A DNA stretch of 64,000 bases, taken from assembly GCF_013282215.1 (NCBI RefSeq), contig NZ_CP048103.1, positions 2,046,001 to 2,110,000 on the forward strand, read 5' to 3'. Shown here one piece after another: positions 34,775-42,589 of this stretch. Every line of letters starts with the position of its first letter. The stretch's first letter is position 1. The stretch is from Kroppenstedtia eburnea. GTDB lineage: Bacteria; Bacillota; Bacilli; Thermoactinomycetales; DSM-45169. The notes below the pieces were generated by a model that did not search any database, was not told the origin of the DNA, and worked only from the letters and a program-made list of their open reading frames with translations. A program made the translations under genes and the position numbers.

Positions 34775-35061
34775 TCAGGGTCCCGACTGTCGAGGTGGCA
34801 TGGTCCTGCCCTGGCAGGCGGGATCCAAGCTGTCGATCAGATCCCTCAATCCCCCCCCGATCTCAATGTATTCAGCCCCCGACGGGATATGTGGCAACTC
34901 CCGCTCCTCCCCTCACCCATTCTCAAGGAATTAGAACGGCCGTCTCTCGCCACAATCGATTTCGGAAAACAACCCATTCAGAAGCCACCGGGATCCCAAT
35001 TATTTCACAGCGGTCATGCTGACTATTTCGAATATCGCATGTCGCTGAAGTGCAAATTTTT

Positions 35062-35361
35062 CTATTTCCCTTGTGTTGCAACGGACCAAATGTTTCCCGC
35101 GAAATCTTTAAATGTTCCTCTTCGATCGGGATCCCCTTCACTCTCCTTCGGTTCTTCAACAGGAACGCATTCCAATTCAAGTGCTCTGCTAAATACTTCA
35201 TCCACGTCAGGTACATAGACATGGATTAATAAATGATTAGCCGGGAATTGCTCGGAGGAATCTCCAACCATGATCACCGTGTCATCAATCCGAAGTTCCA
35301 CATGCATGATAGTCCCATCCGGCCTGTCATATCGTCTCAATTCAGTCGCATTACTCCGCAC
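35062..35361 (-). pseudogene. VOC (glyoxalase/PhnB-like) protein, N-terminally truncated
   Basis: The frame encodes the later part of a PhnB-like vicinal-oxygen-chelate protein: A-T-E-L-R-R-Y-D-R-P-D-G-T-I-M-H-V-E-L-R, then V-I-M-V-G-D, and the C-terminal G-T-F-K-D-F-A-G-N-I-W-S-V-A-T. The first strands (about 25-30 residues, including the usual start and first metal-side segment) are missing. The sequence just upstream is a terminator, leaving only a GTG as start and no clear ribosome site. The stretch 34775-35061 downstream contains no gene I recognise. Probably a decayed copy. Confidence 0.6.
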
Positions 35362-35403
35362 TGCGTATAAACTTCTTTCATAGGGGATCCGTCGGTAAAC
35401 TAA

Positions 35404-35461
35404 AAGAAAAAGCCTGCGTTAACGGCAGGCTTGGCAACCCACCGAACATTTCGGTGGGTTT
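35404..35461 (-). terminator. Twin hairpins with terminator
   Basis: AGCCTGC/GCAGGCT (35411-35431) is followed on the minus strand by TTTTTCTTTT. Directly upstream is a second stem, AACCCACCGA/TCGGTGGGTT (35436-35460). They end transcription from the 36.7-35.5 kb minus-strand genes. Confidence 0.7.
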
Positions 35462-35584
35462 ACTGTGTATAAGGGAGACTCGGAGTGGACCGTTTTAATG
35501 GTCGTCCGGGTCCCTGTGCAGAGATATATCACGTCCCGCCCCCCGATAAAAGTCCAAGCCACATCCGGGGAAGCTTGCAGAACC

Positions 35585-35830
35585 TTATTCACCCTCGGGG
35601 CCATGGGAGCCCTCTCCGGTATCCTCTTCTTTGGTCTCTTCCACTTGGAGAGGCAATACCTGAAAAAGTTTTCTTACTTCCTTTTCTGTCAGAAGATATT
35701 TTTTCAGATCCGGATCATCTTTCACTCCCGGAGCTAAGGCTTTCACAACCCGTTGTCAAAGCAGAAAAAAACCGAGCAAAATAACCCCAAAAAATGATTG
35801 CCTCAAAATCTTCGTCACTCCTGTATTCAT
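35585..35830 (-). pseudogene. Small membrane protein frame interrupted by an in-frame TGA
   Basis: From ATG 35830 the frame reads M-N-T-G-V-T-K-I-L-R-Q-S-F-F-G-V-I-L-L-G-F-F-L-L, then TGA at codon 25. It then continues in the same frame: Q-R-V-V-K-A-L-A-P-G-V-K-D-D-P-D-L-K-K, onward to TAA at 35585. Membrane helix plus acidic soluble tail looks like one small protein with Trp turned to stop, or with reinitiation at GTG 35746. It begins 17 bases after the coiled-coil membrane protein gene. Confidence 0.45.
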
Positions 35831-35846
35831 GCACTGGATTTTGCAA

Positions 35847-36686
35847 TTACGCGTTCTTGACCTCGGAATAATAAGCATGTGTCAGGCCATAGGTGTTGGC
35901 AATCAGGGTAATGCGGTGGTTGGCATATGTATACCATTCATATTGATCGAGCAGACCTTCTATTTCCGTATTATCTACATTCTTACCGTTTGTATATATG
36001 ACGATCGGAATCGGAACAGATCGATTGGAATGATGTTTTAGTTGATCCAAAAGATAGATGAGATCTTCATCCCTTAGTTCCTCCGACTCATGATCATATT
36101 CGTACACGATAATATCGACCTCCCCTTTCGTGAGAAGATAAGGGAGACGATTAAAAGGCGGAGAGTCATAGGTCACATTTTGTTGATTCAAAGGTGAAGA
36201 GGAAATAATATTTTTCAATCTTCCACGATCCAAGGCAAGGATTTTGGAACTGCGGAGCCAAGATTCTCGGCTCACAACCTCCTCCAAATCCCTGATCCGG
36301 CTCCTCAACCTTTTCGTTTCACGATTCAGCTCCTCTTCCACCTGCTTATGCAACTGTTCCCTGACGTTGTTTTTGATCTCTTTTTGGGATGTCCAATTTA
36401 AGAAAGCGATGGCCCCTGAAGCAATGCCCACGAAGACGATAAACCAATTGATAAACCGATCCCATTCCCCCTCGACAAACTCCCGATAGGCCTTGGTTTC
36501 CTCTTTGAGGTAATCATAACTGTCAGCCTTGGCACTCAATTGCTTCATCTCTTTTTCCAGATGTTCCACTTTCTCCGACAGATCTTGTTCCGCTTTTTCT
36601 GCTGCAAATACGCCGGGATGAAGGGTTAAGAATGCAGCCAGGAACAAGGCTACGGTAATTCCCCAAAAGGATGGATTTTTAACCAT
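35847..36686 (-). CDS. Membrane protein with coiled coil and C-terminal Rossmann-like domain, function unknown
   Basis: Signal peptide (A-L-F-L-A-A-F-L-T ... V-F-A-A), a periplasm-side coiled coil of about 40 residues (A-E-Q-D-L-S-E-K-V-E-H-L-E-K-E), a membrane helix (F-I-N-W-F-I-V-F-V-G-I-A-S-G-A-I-A-F-L), a second charged coil, and a C-terminal domain from about residue 165. There, alternating strands V-D-I-I-V-Y-E-Y and I-P-I-V-I-Y-T-N-G suggest a nucleotide-binding or receiver-like Rossmann fold. No enzyme motif is recognised. It could sense envelope state, but that is a guess. Confidence 0.65.
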   Translation of the reverse strand: MVKNPSFWGITVALFLAAFLTLHPGVFAAEKAEQDLSEKVEHLEKEMKQLSAKADSYDYLKEETKAYREFVEGEWDRFINWFIVFVGIASGAIAFLNWTSQKEIKNNVREQLHKQVEEELNRETKRLRSRIRDLEEVVSRESWLRSSKILALDRGRLKNIISSSPLNQQNVTYDSPPFNRLPYLLTKGEVDIIVYEYDHESEELRDEDLIYLLDQLKHHSNRSVPIPIVIYTNGKNVDNTEIEGLLDQYEWYTYANHRITLIANTYGLTHAYYSEVKNA

Positions 36687-37193
36687 TTCCTATTCTTCCT
36701 CCTTTGGCAACCTCACTTTGATAGGGGAGTCCCTTCTTTTTTCTTGGAATTCCCGCCATTCGATTAAATTCAAATGGTTATCTTCGATTCAAGCTTGTAT
36801 TTCTCCTGTTTTAAAATAATATTTTATAGGCGTGTTGATTAACCAAAATAAGTATAAAACAAACGAGTTCGTCGAATCTCGGTTAACAGGCCGTGAAAGA
36901 GATGACCCATCATAGAACCCAATCCAGCCACCATCGGCTCGTGAGGAGGAACCCGGAAAAGAAGCAGGTCCCTTCCCTGATATAATCCCCTTCAAGTGGA
37001 CAGCAAGAAGCAAAGCCCTTACAATTAACTTGAAGGGCATTAACTAAAAATATCACATAGGCTATAAAATGATGCTATCTCACTTCTGGTTTCACTTTAT
37101 TTATCTAATATGGTAATATAATCATATTCGAAATCTTATTGATGGTAATAATGGCCCACCAGCTGTTGGGCGTGAAAAAAGGAGTTGATCAGA
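36687..37193. other. AT-rich intergenic region without a recognisable gene
   Basis: No supported coding region. One long-loop inverted repeat is visible: CCCCTTCAAGT (36987-36997) and ACTTGAAGGG (37028-37037). An open minus-strand frame at 36789-37040 has no ribosome site and no familiar motif. Confidence 0.4.
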
Positions 37194-37427
37194 ATGTCGA
37201 TCCCTCGAAAAATCGATAAGCAAACGGCCAAGGAACTTCGTTCCCTTTTATCCAGGCTGAATATTCGAAATAGTAGAGTGACCATTGATTTAGACAATGA
37301 CACGATCGAAATAGTCGATGATGATTCCATCGATGATATTCTTGAATCGGCAGGGGCCTTAACTCCGGAACGAGCCGCAGAATTACAAGCTGAGGTCAAA
37401 AAGATGCGTGAGGAATGGGATGGATGA
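37194..37427 (+). CDS. Antitoxin of a VapBC-like pair
   Basis: Small acidic protein of about 77 residues (M-S-I-P-R-K-I-D-K-Q-T-A-K-E-L-R-S-L-L). Its stop overlaps the start of a PIN-domain gene (ATGA), the classic antitoxin-toxin arrangement. The centre contains a short beta segment (R-V-T-I-D-L-D-N-D-T-I-E-I-V) and a helical C-terminus that should wrap the toxin. No standard ribbon-helix-helix or AbrB signature is certain, so DNA binding is unproven. The ATG at 37194 follows AGGAG. Confidence 0.6.
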   Translation: MSIPRKIDKQTAKELRSLLSRLNIRNSRVTIDLDNDTIEIVDDDSIDDILESAGALTPERAAELQAEVKKMREEWDG

Positions 37428-37821
37428 GCATTCAAGGCTATTTGCTGGATACAAACATTGTGATTCGATCTTGTCCAACGAAGAGGCTGTCATCGATTTT
37501 ATTCGACAGGCCCATAGGGACAAAAGATCGTTATTTTTTTCTGTGATTACCGAATGTGAAGTGCTCAGTGGAATTAAATCCGAATTTGAATTACATAAGG
37601 TCAAGCTATTTACTCCCCGGCGGTGTCTTAATATCGATTCGAGAATTGCGCAAAAGGCAGGGCATCTCCGTCGTCAACAAAGAACGAAGGGGCGGAAAGT
37701 AAAAACACCAGATGCATTAATTATCGCTACCGCTCTGGAGTATCAGTTAACTTTGGTTTCACGGGACTCGGATATGAACTTTGTTGAAAGTGAACTGGGT
37801 ATCCCACTCTTGAATCTTTGA
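37424..37821 (+). pseudogene. PIN-domain (VapC-like) toxin, frameshifted
   Basis: From ATG 37424 the frame gives M-S-I-Q-G-Y-L-L-D-T-N-I-V-I-R, the first PIN acidic motif, then runs out of register. The remaining PIN protein is in the next frame: L-S-N-E-E-A-V-I-D-F-I, F-S-V-I-T-E-C-E-V-L-S-G, T-P-D-A-L-I-I-A-T-A, S-R-D-S-D-M-N-F. Restoring one T in CGAT-CTTGTCC near 37468-37471 rejoins them as I-V-I-R-F-L-S-N. All catalytic acids survive, so a one-base deletion (or sequencing error) is the only lesion. VapC-type proteins are RNases. Confidence 0.75.
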
Positions 37822-37867
37822 GGCAATGCGTGAGATATCTAAAACTACCTTCCTGAAACCTTGGACT

Positions 37868-37891
37868 AAGAAAGCACCCTGGAAGGGTGCT
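37868..37891 (-). terminator. Small terminator
   Basis: AGCACCCT and AGGGTGCT with a 3-nt loop, followed on the minus strand by TTCTTAG. It lies just past the stop of the glycine-rich small frame. Confidence 0.5.
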
Positions 37892-37917
37892 AATTTGTTT
37901 CCACAACATTCCAGACT

Positions 37918-38130
37918 TCACTTAATAATGTCCATCACAGATGAAATCACCTGTCCCACCGCTGACGTAGCACCAAAGGCGGCTTGCCATTTTTGGAATC
38001 GTTCTCCTGCCGGATGGTTTATGGAGTGCTTTCCCAAACACTCCCATATCTCCGAAAACCAAAAGTAAAGAACGACAAAAACTCCGCCTCCAGTTCCTCC
38101 AATTCCGCCTCTACGAGGACCTCCCCCCAA
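37918..38130 (-). CDS. Possible small Gly-rich membrane peptide
   Basis: Unrecognised frame: G-G-G-P-R-R-G-G-I-G-G-T-G-G-G, then a hydrophobic aromatic run V-F-V-V-L-Y-F-W-F, and a polar tail ending S-S-V-M-D-I-I-K. It starts at TTG with no clear ribosome site; the frame continues upstream to a stop. The terminator just downstream supports transcription. A Gly-rich leader followed by a short hydrophobic peptide is reminiscent of a bacteriocin-like product, but no export or immunity gene is nearby. Confidence 0.3.
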   Translation of the reverse strand: MGGGPRRGGIGGTGGGVFVVLYFWFSEIWECLGKHSINHPAGERFQKWQAAFGATSAVGQVISSVMDIIK

Positions 38131-38222
38131 TATTCCAACACTGGAGACGATTGGATGATCTCCGTATACCCTTTCGTTGTGTTATCTTTAAAATACAAAA
38201 AACAGGGCGAGGTGAACCTGGA

Positions 38223-39410
38223 TTGGCTGTTGAAGCAAGTTCCCAAGCGATGATGGGCCCGCAGAAAAGACAACTGTGGAGCTTAAGCGGCTCCCATATG
38301 TTGAACGACATCATGACCGCGGGAATTGTACCTGCGCTGATGCCTCTGTACAAAGAGGCTTTTGATCTGACCTATACCCAATCGGGGACGATCGTCCTGA
38401 TCTCTTATCTGGTTTCTTCCGTGATGCAACCCGTCTTCGGCTTGTGGACCGACCGGACCCCCAGACCCTGGTTGCTCCCCCTGGGGGTCTTCCTGACGGG
38501 GCTCGGTCTGGCTCTGTCCGGCTTTGTCCCCTCTTATGAATGGCTGTTGGTGGTGATCGCCCTGTCGGGTCTCGGCTCCGGACTGTTTCATCCGGAGGCC
38601 TCCCGGGGGGCCCATCTGGCTGCCGGAGGTGCCAAAGGCACGGCACAGGCAATTTTCCAAGTGGGCGGGAACGCCGGGCAGGCCCTGGGCCCCCTCATGC
38701 TGCCCCTGTTTGTGCTGTCCACCGGATTGCCCGGGTTGATCTGGTTCCTGCTGTTCGGTGCGGCAGGGGCTTGGTTGATGTGGCGGATCCTTCCCTGGTA
38801 TCGGGAGCGGCTGAATGAAGAGCGGCGCACCCTGAAAGAAGTCCGGGGCAAGAACCGTCCCCTGGGTCTCGTCTTTTTGGTGCTGGTGGTTCTCCTCCGC
38901 TCCTGGACACAGATCGGGATCGCGGGCTTCCTGCCCTTTTATTATCTCCATCACCAGATTCCCCTGGAGATCGGGGAGATTTACACCTTTCTCTTCCTGG
39001 CCGCAGGAGCTGTCGGCACCTTCCTCGGCGGAAAGATGTCGGACCGGATCAGTCACAAATGGCTGTTGTTCGGTTCCATGTTCCTCACGGTGCCCTTTGC
39101 TTGGTTGACTCCCCTGGTGGAGGGCCCTGCAGGGGTGGTGATGCTGATCATCTTCGGATTTTTTGTTCTCTCCTCCTTTGCGGTCACCGTCGTTTACGGC
39201 CAACGGCTGCTGCCGGGAAAAGTGGGACTGGTGTCCGGGTTGATGATCGGATTTGGGGTGGGGGCCGGGGGAATCGGAGCCACCTTTCTCGGATGGATCG
39301 CCGATCGCTACGGTGTCCCCTTCGTGTTGGAGTGGATCTTCCTCCTCCCCTTGCTGGGCAGTCTGCTCACTCTGTTCATTCCGGACAGCCGCAAACTGGA
39401 GACGGCTTGA
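38223..39410 (+). CDS. MFS transporter, fosmidomycin-resistance (Fsr) type
   Basis: Twelve-helix major facilitator exporter resembling Fsr: H-M-L-N-D-I at the first helix, F-G-L-W-T-D-R after helix 2 (the family A motif), S-G-L-G-S-G-L-F-H-P-E-A-S in helix 4, and G-G-K-M-S-D-R between helices 8 and 9. GAGGTGA precedes a TTG at 38223; ATG 38250/38253 is the alternative with a poor ribosome site. Its base composition returns to the GC-rich chromosomal style after the AT-rich islet. Efflux of a drug or metabolite is inferred; the substrate is unknown. Confidence 0.85.
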   Translation: MAVEASSQAMMGPQKRQLWSLSGSHMLNDIMTAGIVPALMPLYKEAFDLTYTQSGTIVLISYLVSSVMQPVFGLWTDRTPRPWLLPLGVFLTGLGLALSGFVPSYEWLLVVIALSGLGSGLFHPEASRGAHLAAGGAKGTAQAIFQVGGNAGQALGPLMLPLFVLSTGLPGLIWFLLFGAAGAWLMWRILPWYRERLNEERRTLKEVRGKNRPLGLVFLVLVVLLRSWTQIGIAGFLPFYYLHHQIPLEIGEIYTFLFLAAGAVGTFLGGKMSDRISHKWLLFGSMFLTVPFAWLTPLVEGPAGVVMLIIFGFFVLSSFAVTVVYGQRLLPGKVGLVSGLMIGFGVGAGGIGATFLGWIADRYGVPFVLEWIFLLPLLGSLLTLFIPDSRKLETA

Positions 39411-39430
39411 TCCGGTATCCAAGGAGCACC

Positions 39431-39464
39431 AAAAACGCCGCCGGTAAAACCCGGCGGCGTTTTT
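39431..39464. terminator. Bidirectional terminator between MFS gene and kdgK
   Basis: AAAAACGCCGCCGG and CCGGCGGCGTTTTT pair perfectly with a 6-nt loop. Confidence 0.9.
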
Positions 39465-39489
39465 GTGATTAGAATCGGGGAATGCCTCG

Positions 39490-40506
39490 CTATCTCTGGA
39501 TGGAAAAACCGTCCTTTCGGTTCATCAGGTTGAATACTTCCTGCTCCGTGGCGATATTCGCATCCCCGGTGATGGTGTGTTTGAGGGCGGATGCCGCCAG
39601 TGCGAAGGACAAAGATTTCTCCGGCTTCCAGCCTTTCAACCATCCGTGCAGCCACCCGGCGGCAAAAGCATCACCGCCGCCGATCCGGTCCACGATGTCA
39701 AAGGTGTGTCCCTCATCCCGATGCAATACACCCTCCCGGGTCAGGGTGAATCCGGACAGATGATGGCGGGTGGCCGACTCCTCCCGGCGGAAGGTGGAGG
39801 AAACGTGTTGGATCCCGTACTGTTGGAGCAGGGGCGTCAGGGCCTCCCGGGTCTGTCCCTCGGGATCGGAAGCGGTCGTGGCGGAAATGCCCATGATCTC
39901 CACCGCATCCCGCACTCCCGCAAACAAAAGATCCACAAAGGGAAGAAACCGCTCCATCGCTTCTCTCGCTTCGGAGACACTCCACAACTGCTGCCGATAA
40001 TTAAAGTCGAAGCTGACCGCAACTCCCCGCTTCTTCGCTTCCCGGACCGCCTCCATGGCCACCGCCCGGGCATTTGAGCTGATGGCCAAGGTGATCCCGC
40101 AGGTATGGAAGAGGCCTGCCCCTTCAAAAATTGCGTTCCAGTCGAAATCCTCCGGAGCGGCCTCCGCGATGGCGGAATATTGGCGGTCATAGAGGACCTG
40201 TGCCGGGCGAATCGACTGGCCCGGCTCCATGAAGTAGAGGCCCAACCGTCGACCGCCCCGCACCGTGTGATCCGTGTCGACACCATGGCGGCGCAAGTGC
40301 CGGATCGCGGCGTCTCCCAGGGTGTTGGCGGGCAGTTTGGTGACAAAGCGGACCGAATGACCGAAGCAAGCCAGGGAGATGGCGACATTGGCCTCGGCTC
40401 CGCCGTACACCGCTTCAAAGTGTTCCGCCTGGAGGATGCGTTGTGCCCCGGTTGGGGAGAGCCGCAGCATGATTTCCCCCAGCGTGACGATCCTCTCTTC
40501 AGCCAT
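39490..40506 (-). CDS. kdgK: 2-dehydro-3-deoxygluconokinase
   Basis: PfkB/ribokinase-family kinase phosphorylating KDG to KDPG, the penultimate step of hexuronate breakdown. N-terminal substrate motif G-G-A-E-A-N-V-A-I; C-terminal ATP/anion-hole motif D-R-I-G-G-G-D-A-F-A-A-G with the catalytic Asp. The ATG at 40506 follows GGGAGGT and overlaps the kdgA end by eight bases. It is the last gene of the hexuronate operon, followed by a strong terminator. Confidence 0.92.
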   Translation of the reverse strand: MAEERIVTLGEIMLRLSPTGAQRILQAEHFEAVYGGAEANVAISLACFGHSVRFVTKLPANTLGDAAIRHLRRHGVDTDHTVRGGRRLGLYFMEPGQSIRPAQVLYDRQYSAIAEAAPEDFDWNAIFEGAGLFHTCGITLAISSNARAVAMEAVREAKKRGVAVSFDFNYRQQLWSVSEAREAMERFLPFVDLLFAGVRDAVEIMGISATTASDPEGQTREALTPLLQQYGIQHVSSTFRREESATRHHLSGFTLTREGVLHRDEGHTFDIVDRIGGGDAFAAGWLHGWLKGWKPEKSLSFALAASALKHTITGDANIATEQEVFNLMNRKDGFSIQR

Positions 40507-41149
40507 GGCCGACCTCCCGGCGGTGGGCCGCCACCTTTTCAACCAATGCCCGTGCCCGGCGTTCCACTTCCCCGTAATCGCCCTCGGCAGCGGGACGGGT
40601 CAGTTCTCCCCCCACCCCGACAGCCACCGCCCCATACTTCAGCCATTGGGTCACATTTTCCACATGGACGCCGCCGGTGGGCATAAATTCCGCCTGGGGA
40701 AGCGGCCCTTTGAGAGATTTAATGAAAGAGGGCCCAAAGGCATTGCCGGGAAACAGCTTGAGGATGGAACAGCCCCATTCCAGTGCACTCACCATCTCCT
40801 TGACGGTCATGCAACCGGGCAGGTACGGCACCTGGTAGCGATGACACATGCGGGCGATCGCTTCTTCTCCATGGGGACTGACCACGAAGGAGGCACCGGC
40901 GGCGATCGCCATGCGGGCGGTTTCCGTATCAAGAACTGTCCCGGCCCCCACCAATGCTTCGGGATACTGTCGACGCAGGGAACGGATGACCCCCTCCGCT
41001 TCCGGTATGGTGAAGGTGACTTCGAGCGCCTCGATTCCGCCCCGAATACAGGCGGCGGCCGTCTTTTCCGCTTGTTCCGGGCTGTTCCCCCGGATGACGG
41101 CCACCAGCTGCTCCCGGACCAGTTGTTGAAGTACTGTCCATTGCTTCAA
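40499..41149 (-). CDS. kdgA: KDPG/KHG aldolase
   Basis: Class I aldolase splitting KDPG into pyruvate and glyceraldehyde 3-phosphate. Conserved elements: catalytic Glu in G-G-I-E-A-L-E-V-T-F, G-A-G-T-V-L-D, F-V-V-S-P-H, Schiff-base Lys in L-K-L-F-P-G-N-A-F-G, and P-T-G-G-V. The TTG at 41149 is chosen because AGGAGG lies seven bases upstream and the product is then standard length (about 216); longer starts would overlap uxaC. Confidence 0.93.
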   Translation of the reverse strand: MKQWTVLQQLVREQLVAVIRGNSPEQAEKTAAACIRGGIEALEVTFTIPEAEGVIRSLRRQYPEALVGAGTVLDTETARMAIAAGASFVVSPHGEEAIARMCHRYQVPYLPGCMTVKEMVSALEWGCSILKLFPGNAFGPSFIKSLKGPLPQAEFMPTGGVHVENVTQWLKYGAVAVGVGGELTRPAAEGDYGEVERRARALVEKVAAHRREVGHG

Positions 41150-41168
41150 CCCGCTTCCTCCTTTCGGA

Positions 41169-42572
41169 TCAATCGATGTCAAGATAGCCTTTGGCGTTGG
41201 TATAGGAGATTTCCCGGACCATCGCCCCCAGCAGTTCCAGATCCCGGGGGGCTTCACCGCTTTCCACCCAGCTGCCGATCAAGTCGCAGAGGATGCGGCG
41301 GAAGTATTCATGACGGGGATAGGAGAGGAAACTGCGGGAATCTGTCAGCATCCCCACAAACCGCCGGAGAACCCCCATCGTGGCCAGGTCGGTCATCTGC
41401 CGCTTCATGCCCTCGGTGTGATCGTTAAACCACCAGGCGGAACCGAACTGGATCTTCCCCGGCGTCCCACCCCCCTGATAGTTGCCGGCCATGGTGGCCA
41501 GCACCGGGTAGTCCTTGGGGTTTAAGGAATAGAGGATTGTTTTCGGCAGCGAATCGGTCTGTTCCAAGCGATCCAGAAAGGAGGCGAGGGGGCGGGCCAG
41601 CCGCGGGTCATCCATGGAATCGTAACCGGTGTCCGGCCCCAGACGGCGGAAACCGCGGCTGTTGGCGTTTCGCAGGGCTCCGAGGTGAAGTTGCATCGTC
41701 CAACCCAGGGAGGCATAGAGTTGACCCAGGAAGAGCAGGGTTCGCGTTTGGAACTGCTTCTCTTCCCTTTCGCTGATCGGCTCCCCGGCCCGGCCTTTCC
41801 GGTAAATGGCGGCCACATCCTCCAGGCTGGATTCGACCCAGGGCAGATCATCCAAACCGTGGTCGGAGAGGCGGCATCCTTCCTTCTGGAAATAGCGGGC
41901 CCGCTCTTCCAGAAGGTCGAGGAATTGTTCATAGGTGTCCGCCGGCTTCCCGGTGACACTCTCCAGCTTCTCAATCCATTCTTTGAAACCGGGTTGCTTG
42001 ATTTTCAAGCCTTTGTCCGGTCGGTAAGTGGGCAGCACCCGGGTGTTCAACTCTCCGCTCTCCCGCAGGTGGCGATGATCCTCCAGGGAATCCGTGGGAT
42101 CATCGGTGGTTCCCACCATCTCCACCTTGAACCGGCTCAGGAAAGAGCGGGCCCGGAATTCGGGAGTCGCCAACAGGCAGTTCGCTTCCTTCCAGATGTC
42201 GGCTGCCGTCTCTTCGTTGAGCAAGCGATCGATCCCAAAATACCGCTTTAACTCCAAATGGGTCCATACATACAAGGGGTTTCCCACCAGGTAGGGCACG
42301 GTTCGGGCCCAGGCATGAAACTTCTCCTCATCATCGGCCTCTCCGGTGATGAGGCGTTCCGGCACCCCGTTGGCCCGCATCACCCGCCATTTGTAGTGAT
42401 CTCCCCGCAGCCAGATGTCCGTCAGGTTGGAAAAACTGCGGTTCTCCCGGATCTCCTTGGGGTCCAGATGGCAGTGATAGTCGATGATGGGCATCTCTTT
42501 GGCATACTGGTGGTACAATTGGCGGGCGGTTGGATTGCTCAAAAGAAAATCTTCATGCAAAAAATCCCCCAT
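41169..42572 (-). CDS. uxaC: Uronate (glucuronate/galacturonate) isomerase
   Basis: Amidohydrolase-fold isomerase converting glucuronate to fructuronate and galacturonate to tagaturonate. Metal-binding Y-H-C-H-L-D-P near residue 30, the family's L-R-G-D-H-Y-K-W-R-V-M, and A-W-W-F-N-D-H in the C-terminal half. The length of 467 is typical. ATG 42572 is preceded by GGAGG. Tightly packed between uxaB and kdgA. Confidence 0.95.
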   Translation of the reverse strand: MGDFLHEDFLLSNPTARQLYHQYAKEMPIIDYHCHLDPKEIRENRSFSNLTDIWLRGDHYKWRVMRANGVPERLITGEADDEEKFHAWARTVPYLVGNPLYVWTHLELKRYFGIDRLLNEETAADIWKEANCLLATPEFRARSFLSRFKVEMVGTTDDPTDSLEDHRHLRESGELNTRVLPTYRPDKGLKIKQPGFKEWIEKLESVTGKPADTYEQFLDLLEERARYFQKEGCRLSDHGLDDLPWVESSLEDVAAIYRKGRAGEPISEREEKQFQTRTLLFLGQLYASLGWTMQLHLGALRNANSRGFRRLGPDTGYDSMDDPRLARPLASFLDRLEQTDSLPKTILYSLNPKDYPVLATMAGNYQGGGTPGKIQFGSAWWFNDHTEGMKRQMTDLATMGVLRRFVGMLTDSRSFLSYPRHEYFRRILCDLIGSWVESGEAPRDLELLGAMVREISYTNAKGYLDID

Positions 42573-42589
42573 GATAAGCCTCCGTTCCA

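Noticed and set aside
34795-35218. Overlapping short frames downstream of katA as a possible transposase remnant
   Set aside because: Translated in all plus frames; no transposase motif or terminal repeats could be recognised.
36789-37040. 83-codon minus-strand frame
   Set aside because: No ribosome site, no recognisable motif, overlaps an inverted repeat; left as non-coding.
37408-37821. PIN protein read as one continuous frame from 37408
   Set aside because: That start lies inside the antitoxin gene and gives a nonsense N-terminus lacking the first PIN acidic motif, which is in the neighbouring frame from 37424.
38151-38222. ATG at 38151 as the MFS start
   Set aside because: It would add a non-hydrophobic extension of over 30 residues unlike the family; the TTG at 38223 or ATG at 38250 is better placed.
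38283-39422. 379-codon minus-strand frame over the MFS gene
   Set aside because: Low-complexity Gln/Gly/Pro/His product, antisense to a clear 12-helix transporter; a shadow frame.
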